From Acanthococcus lagerstroemiae (Eukaryota > Arthropoda > Insecta > Hemiptera > Eriococcidae), in assembly GCA_031841125.1 (NCBI GenBank), contig CM063114.1, positions 10,106,001 through 10,170,000 on the forward strand: 64,000 nucleotides of DNA. The letters are read 5' to 3'. Shown one piece after another: positions 12,314 to 22,809 of this stretch. A program made the position numbers and the translations under genes. The notes beneath the pieces are model-generated. The model searched no databases, was not told where the DNA came from, and saw only the letters and a list, made by a program, of their open reading frames with translations. How positions within the stretch are numbered: position 1 is the first letter of the stretch; every line of letters begins with the position of its first letter.

Positions 12314-12620
12314 ATGGATAAACTTAATAAAATCGATGTAATTATAATTGATCAGCAAAATAATGAAATTTTATTTAAGAATAAATTATTAGATTTTATA
12401 AAAATAATTGTTGAATTAAAATTTAATGAACTTAAAATTGAAGGTATACCATTAATATGTAATGAAAAACTAATAAAATGTATAGAAATATTATTTTGAA
12501 TAGATAATGGAGGATATAAAGTTCATCTTGTATTAATATTATTATTATTGATTCTTAATCTTAATAATATTAAAATTAAAGATGGAAATAATAATCAAAA
12601 TCTGAAATTGTTTATTCGAG
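12314..12620 (+). CDS. Short, very AT-rich ORF-like block of unknown origin
   Basis: From ATG at 12314 a 61-codon frame runs to TGA at 12497-12499. The same frame then continues open for about 40 more codons, so reading TGA as Trp would give a longer product. Base composition is far more AT-rich than the surroundings, and the third codon position is almost always A or T. The pattern VIIIDQQNNEILFKN...GIPLICNEKLIKCIE loosely recalls the SKP1/POZ N-terminal fold; this is a visual impression only. It lies inside the hAT-like element 10721-12702. It may be a piece of an AT-rich symbiont, parasite or virus genome, or an AT-drifted pseudogene. Expression from this position is doubtful. Confidence 0.25.
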
Positions 12621-12718
12621 TGTAAAGTCCTTTTTATTCATTTCTGGTCCTAACTCTCTGAGAAATCTGGTACACTTTCGCACTCCCGATCTGGCAACAC
12701 TGCGAGTGTGAGAGAACG

Positions 12719-13085
12719 AGTCCGCTGTGCGATCAAGTGGTGACGTGCCTACTTCGCAATCCTTGCGTCTCGGGTTCAAATCCCGTCAACGGTGGAAAGC
12801 TAGTGATATTCTGTAACCAGTTCGAACGAACAAGACATTACAATTGCAGGATGTTTTACCACCAGATCAGGAAGATTGGCACTGTGCGTGTGCACATTGT
12901 GGATGTGGCTAGTAAGCAAACTGCGGCTGCACATTCTTCGGCACAGAGAAGAAAAACTTGAACGCAACAAACCGTGGAGAAAACAATGGCAAACTACCCC
13001 CGCTAACCTTGCCTGGGAAAGTGGCGTGTCAGAAACCACAACCATTGACGTTCGGCATTGGAAATGGCTCCTGAAAAAGAAGTCC
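12719..13085 (+). mobile_element. tRNA-derived SINE, copy A
   Basis: A tRNA-like head has a B-box GGTTCAAATCC near 12774 and a weak A-box. The body ('ttaccaccagatcag', 'atggcaaactacccc', 'cctgcctgggaaag'-like) matches the SINE at 29738-30207, but lacks about 75 bp just after the head. The end is A/G-rich. It abuts the right end of the hAT-like element. The translated frames over it are shadows. Confidence 0.8.
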
Positions 13086-13094
13086 AGAACACAT

Positions 13095-13398
13095 ATGAAG
13101 GGTAAAGAATCAAAACTCACATTTGCCATTTTACTTCAAGGGCGCAAATAGGCAAAATACTGTACACGGGGAATATCTTTGCTGTGCCTGTGAATATACG
13201 ATATGTATAACATACTCCACGTTCACAGGCGGAGCAAGGATATTCCTGCACCCATGTACAGTATTTTGCCTATTTGCGCCGTATCTTACATTCACAGGCG
13301 CAGCAAAGATATTCCCGCAGCCGTGTACAATATTTTGCCTATTTGCGCCCTTGAAGTAAAATGATGGTTAATGTGAGTTTTGATTCTTTACCCTTCAT
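13095..13398. repeat. Near-perfect palindromic MITE
   Basis: The left arm (13095-13190: 'atgaagggtaaagaatc', 'gggcgcaaataggcaaaat') is mirrored by the right arm (13290-13398). A third, partial arm copy lies in the centre at 13225-13282 ('acagtattttgcctatttg'). It should form a strong hairpin. No clean target duplication is visible. Confidence 0.85.
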
Positions 13399-14928
13399 TT
13401 CCTCCACTCAAAATACACGGTCTCGTAACTGTTATCAATCTACGTATTGCGTTTCCTAAAAACTTTGTTTTTCAACAAATAGCGGGTTTTTATCAGAAAA
13501 AATGTCTAGCCTCTAAGTACAAATCATTCCGTGAAATATTTCAAAAGTAAACTGCAAAAAGATGAATTTCGTGAAAATCTAACTACAGACAGATGAATTC
13601 CAGGTGCTTAGTTCCTGACGTTACATAACCGCCGTTTCTTTACACCAGCAGCGCTGCTCACCAACATTGATGCGTAACTTTTTGGAACTACATTATTCCA
13701 CAACTTTGATTTCGAAACATTGTTTTGTCCCTCGGTATGAATACCCCACACTCGTGCGTGTTTTGATGTGAACTAATGTTAGGTTCCACTATAATTGTGA
13801 CATGGTATGATCAGTTCAAAATAAAATGAAGAGAATTGAAATCACATATGTGAGACTAATTAAATATAACAGGACCAGAAAGCAGAAATTTTTAGCTCGT
13901 CAACTTCAGTATTTTTTCTTATGCTGCATAGGTATAATATTTTTATTTTATTATTTTTTTTGACAAATAGAAAGAATAATAGAGATTGCCTCAAAATTGG
14001 CAAACCTTCTAGGTCGCTGCAGCTTTGTGCTAACTTCGGGTTCAAGTGTCTAATAATTGTTGATGCAGAATCACCCTAGCTGACGGCTCTATGAACCAGT
14101 CAACCTTATTGTATTGAGAGGGAGGGTGCAAAATACAGACCTATAACAGAAAATATTGGGCCGAACAACCTCTTGACGTCGGTGTAATAACCATTTGTGT
14201 TACAGAGATGAAATAAAAGTAAAAACTAAACGTTTATTAGCAAGGAAAATAAAACACATTGTACTCGAACTGTGACACGTGTTCAGTAGCCGTAATGTCT
14301 GCCACGAACGTAAATGCTCATAAACGCTCATAAATGAATACGTTTGGTTCGACATTTGTTTTGGATATTAAAGAAGATATAAAGAAAGGATAGTCTGGCC
14401 TTTATACTTTTCCCTTTCGTACTCGTGACACTGCAACGCTAGTATTTTGAAATACCTGCCTACGTTGAAAATTGGATGTTTTCATGTATGGATGAATTGA
14501 AAAGCTTTCTGCCAAAATGGCCTGGGTCCGAAATTCGAAGTTCGGAGTTGTGCATATCGTCCTATAGGTTGACACTGAGATGTACCACTCCGCCCTTGAA
14601 AATATGAAAACAACCTACACGTAGAGTTATAGGCAACGGAAGTTTGGCGTTGGTTCCAGAAGGGTATTGAAAGTCCTATTTGAGTTTTTCCATAGTGATA
14701 TTAAGTCTAGATTTAATTGGAGATGGGGTCATGAAACTAAACAATGGAAATATAACTGATTCTGCTCCATTGTGAGATGCTCCTCTGTTATGAGAAAAAA
14801 AAAAAGTCTAACAAAAGGAAATGCCATCTTAGTATTCTCAATTTCTGAAGAATAATCTTTATTTGCTTATAAAACTGAAGTAAAACCTTGGCGATTCTTC
14901 TACATTTGAATCAATTCTCTGATTCCAG
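13399..14928. other. Region upstream of the receptor gene
   Basis: No coding sequence is recognised. The pyrimidine-rich 'attctctgattccag' at 14914-14928 looks like a splice acceptor placed 9 bp before the receptor ATG. The transcript therefore probably has an upstream non-coding exon and promoter further left that I cannot place. Confidence 0.45.
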
Positions 14929-14937
14929 TGCCCCGGG

Positions 14938-15240
14938 ATGAACGTCGCTGGTAACGTGAATGGTACCAATATAGAAGCAAATAACTACTGGTTCCCGATG
15001 AAAAGAGAGGTTGTGCTCGTCTTCCTCTACATCATCACCATCGGCACCGGTGTGTTCGGGAACTGCGTCGTGCTGCGAGCCATCAGACAACAGAAACTAA
15101 TGAAGAACCGGATTCTGCTGAACCTATGCATATCAGACTTGCTGGTGTGCATTGTCAGCGGACCGACGTCCGTCATAGTAGCGGTGCAGTCATTCTGGCA
15201 GCTCGGAACCATCGCGTGCAAAGCAACCTTCTTCATCCAG
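14938..15240 (+). CDS. Class A (rhodopsin-like) GPCR, exon 1 of 3
   Basis: Codes residues 1-101 of a 456-aa seven-transmembrane receptor, expected at the plasma membrane and coupling to heterotrimeric G proteins. ATG 14938 is chosen because it follows a likely acceptor (14928) and gives a short extracellular N-terminus with an NGT glycosylation site. TM1 (about 24-49) holds the GN pair (N42), TM2 the conserved LxxxD Asp (D67), and C94 precedes TM3, where it can bond with C169. The exon ends in phase 0 at CAG|GTAAGA. The overall pattern suggests a peptide-type receptor; I cannot assign the ligand or an orthologue. The gene spans about 8.5 kb because of intron 2. Confidence 0.93.
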
Positions 15241-15325
15241 GTAAGACTTAGCCACTCGGCACCAGCTCCAGCGCGCCAAAGCATTCGCGAATTGTGCCTC
15301 ACCAATTCGCTTTTCCGTTTTGCAG
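15241..15325 (+). other. GPCR intron 1 (85 bp)
   Basis: GT donor GTAAGA at 15241 and acceptor 'cgttttgcag' ending at 15325. The intron lies in TM3 coding sequence and is phase 0. Confidence 0.92.
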
Positions 15326-15766
15326 AATGTGCCGGCGGTAGCCAGCACCCTGTTGCTGATGATGCTGTCGCTGGATCGGTACATCGCCATTCAGCATCCG
15401 CTCATGTTCTCTCTGATTCGTGACGAGAACAAACTGCCCAAGCTGATGACCATTTCCAGCTGGGTCGTCGCCGTGCTGGTATGCGCCCCCATACTGGCGG
15501 TGCGGAACGTTACGTCGAATCACACGTGCGACGAATTTTGGTTCGATGTGAACGTGCGCAAGGTCTACGTCATGGTGTTCATTTCGGTGCTGTATGCGAT
15601 CCCCTCGTTAACGGTGGGCCTGTGTCACCTCTCGGTGGGCAACCGGATCTACGCGACGTCGTTAATGGCGTCAGCCGCCAACGGCGACATTCCACTTCCG
15701 ATGCCCATCATGGCCCGGCCCAAGGATATGATAATTGTGGCATCGGTGCACGAGTTACCGCCGGTG
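15326..15766 (+). CDS. Class A GPCR, exon 2 of 3
   Basis: Codes residues 102-248. TM3 ends in the intact G-protein motif DRY (118-120) followed by IAIQHP. TM4 contains the conserved W147. Extracellular loop 2 has C169 and two N-glycosylation sequons (NVT 162, NHT 166). TM5 contains P194. The donor is set at GTG|GTAAAT (15767), because exon 3 opens in phase 0 and the frame beyond runs only to a stop at 15814. The joined intracellular loop 3 is long and basic. Confidence 0.92.
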
Positions 15767-15979
15767 GTAAATATTGTTGTCTACATTTTTGACCATCTGT
15801 ATTTTCATAGTTAACAGGGAACCGTGTCTGGGAAAGGGACCTACAATTAATTAGCAGAGCCAGCGTGAAGGAGAATACTTTGTAGTAGAGGCGCGTGTGG
15901 GGGAGCTGACATCTCTGTATATTTTCTGCCTAGAAGCACTCTATTACGAAGGGTTTTGAACTAGATATTGCCCTTGTAA

Positions 15980-18900
15980 GTTGATCCTATTGCCCCCTTT
16001 TCTTTGTTAGTTACAATTTGGAGGGAAAGCCTAAATCGAGACCGAATTTGAAATCTGTTCGGATACTTGTAATCTCTGAACCAAAAATCCTCTATCCTGA
16101 TATTTTGTTTAGTTTTCCAAGATGATGCATTCCCTCCCCCCACAAGTATGATATTGCAGTTGAAATGGGGGCTCAAATTGAAGTTAGATTTAAAATCTGA
16201 CGAACTATTGCGGTTAACAGCAACATCTTCCTCTATTTTGATACCTTGTTCGAATTTTCAAGATGATTCAGCCCTGCTATCTTTAAGTGTGAAATTAAAT
16301 GGCGAAGGGAGAGGGGTAGAGCTGCATTGGAAATGAGTATCTGTAGATTTATTCGGAATTAGCGAGTCGAAGAATCGACATTTTGCTTTGTTCGATTTTT
16401 TAAATTCATTGAGTTCAGGTTCCTTCTGTCCCATTTTCATTGAAGAATCACAATTTAGAAGAAGCTCAAATCGGGGCGAAATTAAAAATCTGTTGATAAC
16501 CCAAAAATCATTAGTCCCGATATTTTGTTCAATTTTCCAAGATAAGCCAATCCTCCTCCTCATCTCAACAGGGGCGCACCGATGGGGGTAAGAGGCAACT
16601 TACCCCCCTGTAGGCATTTTTCACTCGGCAGTTGGGAAAATTTACCCATTTCAGTCAGGCGGAGTTGGAAAAATCCAACAAGTCGAAAGGTTTCTTTTTT
16701 TGTTTTGTTTTAATACTTGGAAATTGAGTTGAGTCAGTTGAAACTTTCACAGTTTTTGCCCCCCCCCCATCCAGGAAAAACTCTTTGGTACGTCCCTGCG
16801 TCCCAGCAAGTATGATTTTGCAGTTGGGATAGGAGCTCAAATTGAAATTAGGGTAGAAATCTGACGAGTTATTGGTTATTTGCAACTGACCTCTCCCCCG
16901 TTTTGATGCTGTGTTAGAATTTTCAATATGAATTCAGTTCTGTCCCTTTCTAATATGAAATTAACAGGGCGCGGAAAGTGAAGGGCTAAATTAGGGCTGC
17001 AATGATAATCTGTTGATTTATTCGGAATTAGTAGCCCGAAGAACCTATATTTCGATGCTTTGTTCGAATTTCTGAGTTGTGAGTTCAGGTCCTTGTTGCC
17101 CTCTTTCCACTGCAGAATTAAGTTTAGAAGGGGTAGCTCAAATCGGGGCGAAAATAGAAATCTGTTAATAACCAGAAAATCTTTTATCTCGATATTGTAT
17201 TCAGTATTCCAAGATAAGCCAATCCTCTTCGTCCTTCTCCTCCTCCCCTAGTATGACATGGCAGCTGGAATGGGGCTCAAAATTGAAGTATGAGAATATG
17301 TTAAGTTACTCGTATTTGTAATTAGTAACCCGGATACTCTCAATTTGGATTATTTGCTCAAATTTATGAGGTGAGTTAATTCTGCCTCCTTTCAAGTTAG
17401 AATTACAGTTGGCGGAGGTGATCCCGAAAGAGACTAAATTGGGAATCTATTGATTTATTCGGAATTATTAGTGACCCGAAGAATCGATTTTCCGTGCTTT
17501 GTTCGACTTTCTGAGTTCAGTGAATTCAAGTTCTTACTACCCCCTTTTGGTCGTAGAATTACAGTATAGAAGAAGTTGAAATCGGGGAAAAATCAAAAAT
17601 CTCTCGACATCCCGCGAATCCTTCATTTCGATATTTTGTTCAGTTTTCTTAGGTGAGCCAATCTTCCTTCTCCCTCCCCCTCAGCAAGTATGATGTTGCA
17701 GTTGGGATGGGGCTCAATTTGAAGTTAGGTTGGAATTCTGGTGAGTTATTAGCTATCTGCGGCTAACCCCTCCTTCATGTTGATGTTTTGTTCGAATTTT
17801 CAAGATAATTCAGTCCTGCCCCCGTTAAGTATGACATTACTAGAGGTGTAGGGCTAAATTTGGGTTACAATGAGAATCCGTTAAATTATTTGTAATCAGT
17901 AGCCTGGGAAACCCGAGTTTTGATTCTTTGCTCAAATTTACGTAGTGAATTAATTCTGTCCCCTTTCATGTTAGAATTATAATTGGTGGGGTGGGCTCCA
18001 GCTGGAGCTACATTGAGAATCTGTTGATTTATTCGGAATTACGACTCAGTGATCCGATATTTCGATGCTCTGTTCCACTTTTTGAGTTGAGTGAGTTCAG
18101 GTTCCTCTTGCCCCTTTTTATTATGAAATTACAATTTGAAAGAAGAAGATCAAATCGGGGCGAAATTAGAAATCTAATAAATTTAGAATGTCTACCCGAA
18201 AATACTTTATTCCGATATTTTGTTCAATTTTCTAGGGTACGTCAGTAACCCTCCCCCTCCCCTAGCAAGCATGATGTTGCAGTTGGGACGGGGCTGAAAT
18301 TAGGTTGCAAATGGGGTGAGTTATTGATTATCCACCACTATCTTCTCTCTTCATTTGATGCTTTGTTCAAATTTTCAAAATGATTCAGTTCTTCCCCCTT
18401 CAAGTATAAAAGTACAATGGGGGATGTTAGGGCTACATAGGGGTTGCAATTAGAATGTGTTGAGTTATTTGTAATTAGTAACCCGGAAACTCCCACTGTT
18501 GATTCTTCATTCAAATTTACAAGATGAGTTAATTCTGCCATCTTGTTAAAATAACAATTGGTGGAAGTGAGTTCCAGTCGGGGTGAAATTGAGAATCTGT
18601 TGATTTATTTAGGATTAGTAACTCGAAAAACGGCGATTTCGATGCTTTGTGCAACATTCTGAGTTCAATAAGTTAAAAGGTTCATGTTGCCCCTTTTCAT
18701 TGTAGATTTACAATTTAGAGGGGGGAGTTGAAATCGGAGAGAAATTAAGGTCTGTTCAGCTATTTGGAATCTGTGTCTCGAAAACCGTATATTTCGATAT
18801 TATGTTCGATTTTCCGTGATGAGTAAATCCGGCGCCCGCAAGTATGATGTTGCAGTTGTGATGGTGGCTCAAATTGAAGTTAGGCTGGAAATCTGACGAG

Positions 18901-19700
18901 TTATTGGTTATCTGTAACTGCCCCTCCCCCATTTTGATGCTTTGTTGGAATTTTCAATGTGATTCAGTTCTGACTCCTTCAAATGTAAATTGTAAAGGGA
19001 AAGGCTGAAATCAGAACCACAATGAGAACCCGCTTAATTATTCACAATTAGCAACCCAAAAACCTGCAACGAAAGGCCGAAATCTGAACCACAATGAGAA
19101 CCCGCTTAATTATTCATAATTGGCAACCCAAAAACCTCCATCTTTGGGACTCAGTGTTCAAATTTCCAAGGTGAGTCAGTTCTACCCCCTTTCAAGTTGA
19201 AACTACAATAATTGGGTCAGGAGGTCGAAAATCAGGGCTAGCGTGTGAGGATTTATTGATGTATTGGGAATCAGCGACCCGGAGAACTGACATTTCGATA
19301 CTTTTTTGACGTTCTGAGTTGGCTGGATTCCGCATTCTTTCGCTTCCTTTTCATTGTCTAATCAAAATTTAAATGAGGAAGCTCAAATTAAAACGACACT
19401 GAAAATTTGTCGAATTATTCGAATTGTAGCGACCTGAAAATCCCCTATTGCAATACTTTATTCTGTTCTCTGAGTTCATTCAACTCTGCCCCCACCCCTA
19501 CCCCATGTATGATGAAATTACAATTGGAATAAGAATTTGAATCGAGGCTAAATCAGAAATATTTTGAATTTTTGGTGTTCAGAAATCTATAAATGTCCTA
19601 TTTCGATACATTGTTCGATTTTCTGATGAGTCAATCTTGCTCCGTCTCAAATGTGAAATTCCATTTTAAGTGCTTGCATTAAAGTCAGATCAAAACCGGA
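15980..19700. repeat. Degenerate tandem array in GPCR intron 2
   Basis: Diverged copies of monomers follow one another, marked by phrases such as 'caagtatgatgttgcagttg', 'tgatttattcggaatta' and 'tttgttcgaattttcaa'. The 'caagtatgat' phrase recurs near 16143, 16806, 17690, 18270 and 18838, so the higher-order spacing is irregular (roughly 570-880 bp). One 60-70 bp piece is freshly duplicated near 19010-19135. No coding potential. Confidence 0.75.
16569..16798 (+). mobile_element. Poly-C MITE inserted in the intron array
   Basis: Ends are CAGGGGCGCACC and GGTACGTCCCTG. The interior has 'gtcagttgaaactttcac' and a C-run near 16758-16768. It matches 44301-44665 and fragments at 373-475 and 51945-52170. 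It interrupts the flanking array. No clear target duplication is seen. Confidence 0.75.
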
Positions 19701-20424
19701 ATTGTATTTATGTATTTTGGGTACTTAATCAGAATCAGATCAAACATTTGATGAGGCATTCGCAGTCAGTGGTCCTAAAAAAAATTGGATTTCGACACTT
19801 TGCTCGCTATTTTTCTATTTGACATTTTGAAGTTGATATCTTGGTCCCCTTTCTGGAATAGCCATTTTCTTTACACAGGGGAACTTAAAGATCATTGGTC
19901 CTGTGTAGATCTGACTTCGTGTTGAAAAAAAAATTGAGGAAGCATTATTTGTTTTACATTTTGTGTTCAGTAGCTGTAAACCTGTGAATACTGTATTTTC
20001 ACATTCGTGATCATTAGTTCAATCTCCAGAGATACCGTGAACTTGTATCATGGATCGGTTGGTGTGTGTGAGTGGTTAACACTGTCCAGGAAAAAGTACA
20101 AACTTGTATGAAAATCAAGAAGTCAGATTTGCGGAGGAGGGAGGCAATGAATATGATGCGTTGGTTTTTTCGGAAAATTCTCGCCGAGTAATTTCTGTAA
20201 TGGACAGGCGTCACTGAACTAGTTAATGAAATTCATAAAGATCCATGAAAAATTGTCAGTACAAATGAATTTGACAGATTACAGACCGCGTAATAGATGA
20301 CAGCTTGTGAGTAGTAGCTAGGTTTCTTCGGACCTCCCCCAAACTCCTTTTCAGTATACCCTTGGTTCTTCAGTTTTATAATAAACTCGCAAATTGGTAC
20401 ATCCTGGGCCTTCTGTTTATTATT

Positions 20425-20610
20425 GACCATTTTAAATCAAAAAGCGATGAAATTCTACCAAAAAAGAAAAACACCAAACATGAATAATTCCGACCTTTTT
20501 AAATTAGAAATGACCAAATTTAAACAAAATTCTACTAAAAAACGACAGAAAACGACCAAATTCAGATGAAATTAATTTAAATTTGTTCATTTTTGATTTA
20601 AAATGGTCAA
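20425..20610. repeat. Inverted repeat (AT-rich foldback)
   Basis: 'gaccattttaaatcaaaaa' at about 20425 is mirrored by 'tttgatttaaaatggtc' at about 20594-20610. Related 'tggtc/gacca' phrases continue outward to about 20690. It is likely a small foldback element. Confidence 0.6.
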
Positions 20611-20808
20611 AATTATATTTATTTGGTTGTTTTTTCAGTCAAATTAAATTTTTTTATGGTTGAATTTGATCAGTTTCTAATTTTAAATGGTTGCAAAATT
20701 CATTGTCTGATGGTTGTTTGTTCTCTAAAATAATCGAAAATAAACTGTAGGGCCGGAAGTGTGCCTGCTGCAATCTTTTGCAAATTTACATTTTTATATA
20801 AATTATCT

Positions 20809-21700
20809 AAGGTAGGCGCGTCAAATAAGGCCCGGGCCCCTAATAAGGCCCGACCTGCATATCTCAGCTGCTATGCTGTGTGCTTCAAAACGACCTTAGT
20901 AACACTGTGCATTTGTTTCGGGCGCGTTATCAGTCGTGGATAGAGAGAGAATGACAACAGAAAATTTGACCGGCTAAAATTTTAGTGGAAAAGTTTTTTT
21001 CAAGAATGTTAGAAAGCGTTTGAAGTGAATAATAAAATTGTACCCAAAAGTCGACGTTTATCTTATTGTTACCTAGTGAATGAGGGAAAAAATCATCAAA
21101 CGAGTAGTTTATTGGTGAGTAATCGGCTAACAATGAAAAAATGTGCATTGTACCCCAATAAGGCCCGACTACTTTTAACGAGCTTCATTAACTTTTTCCG
21201 CACTATGTCAAGTTATTAATACATGTACTTACTAGTTTAATTTAATTTTAGATATTGGTCTTAATAAACTTTTTTGCAGCTTCAGATGTTTTTAAATCGG
21301 GCTTTAGGATTTAAATCGGGCCCTATTAGGATTTAGGTCAGTCCTTATTAGAATTTACCCCTTGGCACCGATGCGATGCCCAAAAGGATAGTTTCCAATG
21401 CTGGGGGTGCGGTGTCTTAGGGGCCACTTTGGCATATGTGTATGGCTATATGTCCCACCACTCCTATTAGGATTTAGGTCTGGCCTTATTTGGGTACACT
21501 GGGCCTTATTAGGTTTTCAAAAATGAAACTTTTCAAGAATATTTCACAAGCACTATGGGGTGAAAAAATCCGAAAGTCATGTTCTAGATTAGTAATGAAA
21601 TGTACATTCCAAATAAAAACAAAAAAACAAAAACAATATTCATCCTAAGGCAGAAATTGACCAAAACCAAACATAGGGCCTTATTTGGCACACCTACCTT
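20809..21700. mobile_element. hAT-like non-autonomous element with GGGCCTTATT repeats
   Basis: 25-bp imperfect TIRs start AAGGTAGGCGCGTCAAATAA (left) and AAGGTAGGTGTGCCAAATAA (right, inverse). The flanks are an exact 8-bp duplication AATTATCT (20801-20808 and 21701-21708). The motif AATAAGGCCC or its inverse recurs near both ends and inside, like subterminal transposase sites. The 892 bp hold no transposase. Confidence 0.87.
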
Positions 21701-22809
21701 AATTATCTTACATAGTTATTTCCTATATAGCATACTGCAAGCATTTAACAAATATCTTTCATCTCCTGCATCTGGTTGGAGATCTTTTCAAAACTATACT
21801 TATTCTTCTTTTTCTTTTTAAATTTCCTTAACTCATTCTCCTTTTTTCTATGTTAGTCTCCCAGGTGGAAAATTAGTTTAATAAAGACTAGGTGGGGTCA
21901 TATATGACCCCATATGTTAATTTGGTATTTAGTTTATGTTTTATAGTTGAGGACATTCAATTAGTTTAGTTCAGTTATAGTTCAACTACGTCGCTTTATT
22001 ACTATTCATATGTTATAGTTCTTGTTCTAAGACGTTTGCTATTCAATCTTTCAATACATACGCTTCTTACACGCTCTGGGTTTTAGAATTTCAAATACCC
22101 ACACTATACTTAGGTCTGAGAAACATCCGCATACCAATTTGCAAATATATTATTGTATTTTCTCAAATAATTGAAGACACCCTCGATTCTGAGACGCAGT
22201 GAAAATCTGAAGGCAGCATTTAAGAAAAAAATTTAAGTGCACTAATGTAAGACGTACTTTATTATAATTCGCCATCATCATTATTGCTAAATTCTGAAGT
22301 ATCAGTATTAGATTCTGTTTCACTGGATGATCAGGGATCATCAGGATTGTCATTTTCAGAGTCTTCCCATATCACGTTGTCTTCTATACCATCGAGTGTA
22401 TTAGTTATACAGCATTCCTTGAAAGATTTAGTGTAACTGAGTCTTTTTCTCTACTTTTGTTGAAATCATTGAATCTAAGACGCACCCCTTATTTGAAAAC
22501 TCGAAAAATGAATTTCGGGTGCGTCTTAGATCCGAGAAAATACAGTACATATAAAACTGAAATACTAGTGGTATGTCAAAGAAGTGTCTGGGGGAGTTCC
22601 GAAGTAGCCTAGTTACTACTCCTGTGAATATTATACATTCATGTTCACGATCCACAGTCAATGAAACCAGTGGGTATTCATGAAAAATAGAGACTGATCC
22701 TCTGGACGATGCGAATTTGACAGATTAAGCTCATCCCCTCTTCATCCCGAACCATTTTAAAATAGTCTCTACTAATTACCGTCTTTACCAAACGCGCCGT
22801 TTTTTTCAG

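Larger units (their letters stand above)
10721..12702. mobile_element. hAT-like element (TGTTGCCAGAT family), long 1,982-bp copy
   Basis: Termini are CAGTGTTGCCAGAT and ATCTGGCAACACTG. The flanks are identical 7-bp repeats CGAGTGT at 10714-10720 and 12703-12709. Subterminal 'tggtcctttt' motifs recur at both ends (10740-10840 and 12230-12260), as expected for hAT transposase binding sites. No transposase is recognisable. The interior holds a hairpin at 10919-11034 and a strikingly AT-rich ORF-like block at 12314-12620, so the element has picked up or been invaded by unrelated DNA. Confidence 0.85.
15767..22809 (+). other. GPCR intron 2 (about 7 kb), repeat-filled
   Basis: Runs from donor GTAAAT at 15767 to acceptor 'ttttttcag' ending at 22809. 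It holds the degenerate array (about 15980-19700), a poly-C MITE (16569-16798), an inverted repeat (20425-20610) and a hAT-like element (20809-21700). No extra exon is recognised inside it. Confidence 0.85.

Noticed and set aside
12311..12620. Mitochondrial insertion (numt)
   Set aside because: AT content would fit, but the translated frame does not resemble any mitochondrial protein and no tRNA or rRNA is seen.
12876..13359. Frames of 78-109 codons
   Set aside because: They overlap the SINE body and the palindromic MITE in both strands.
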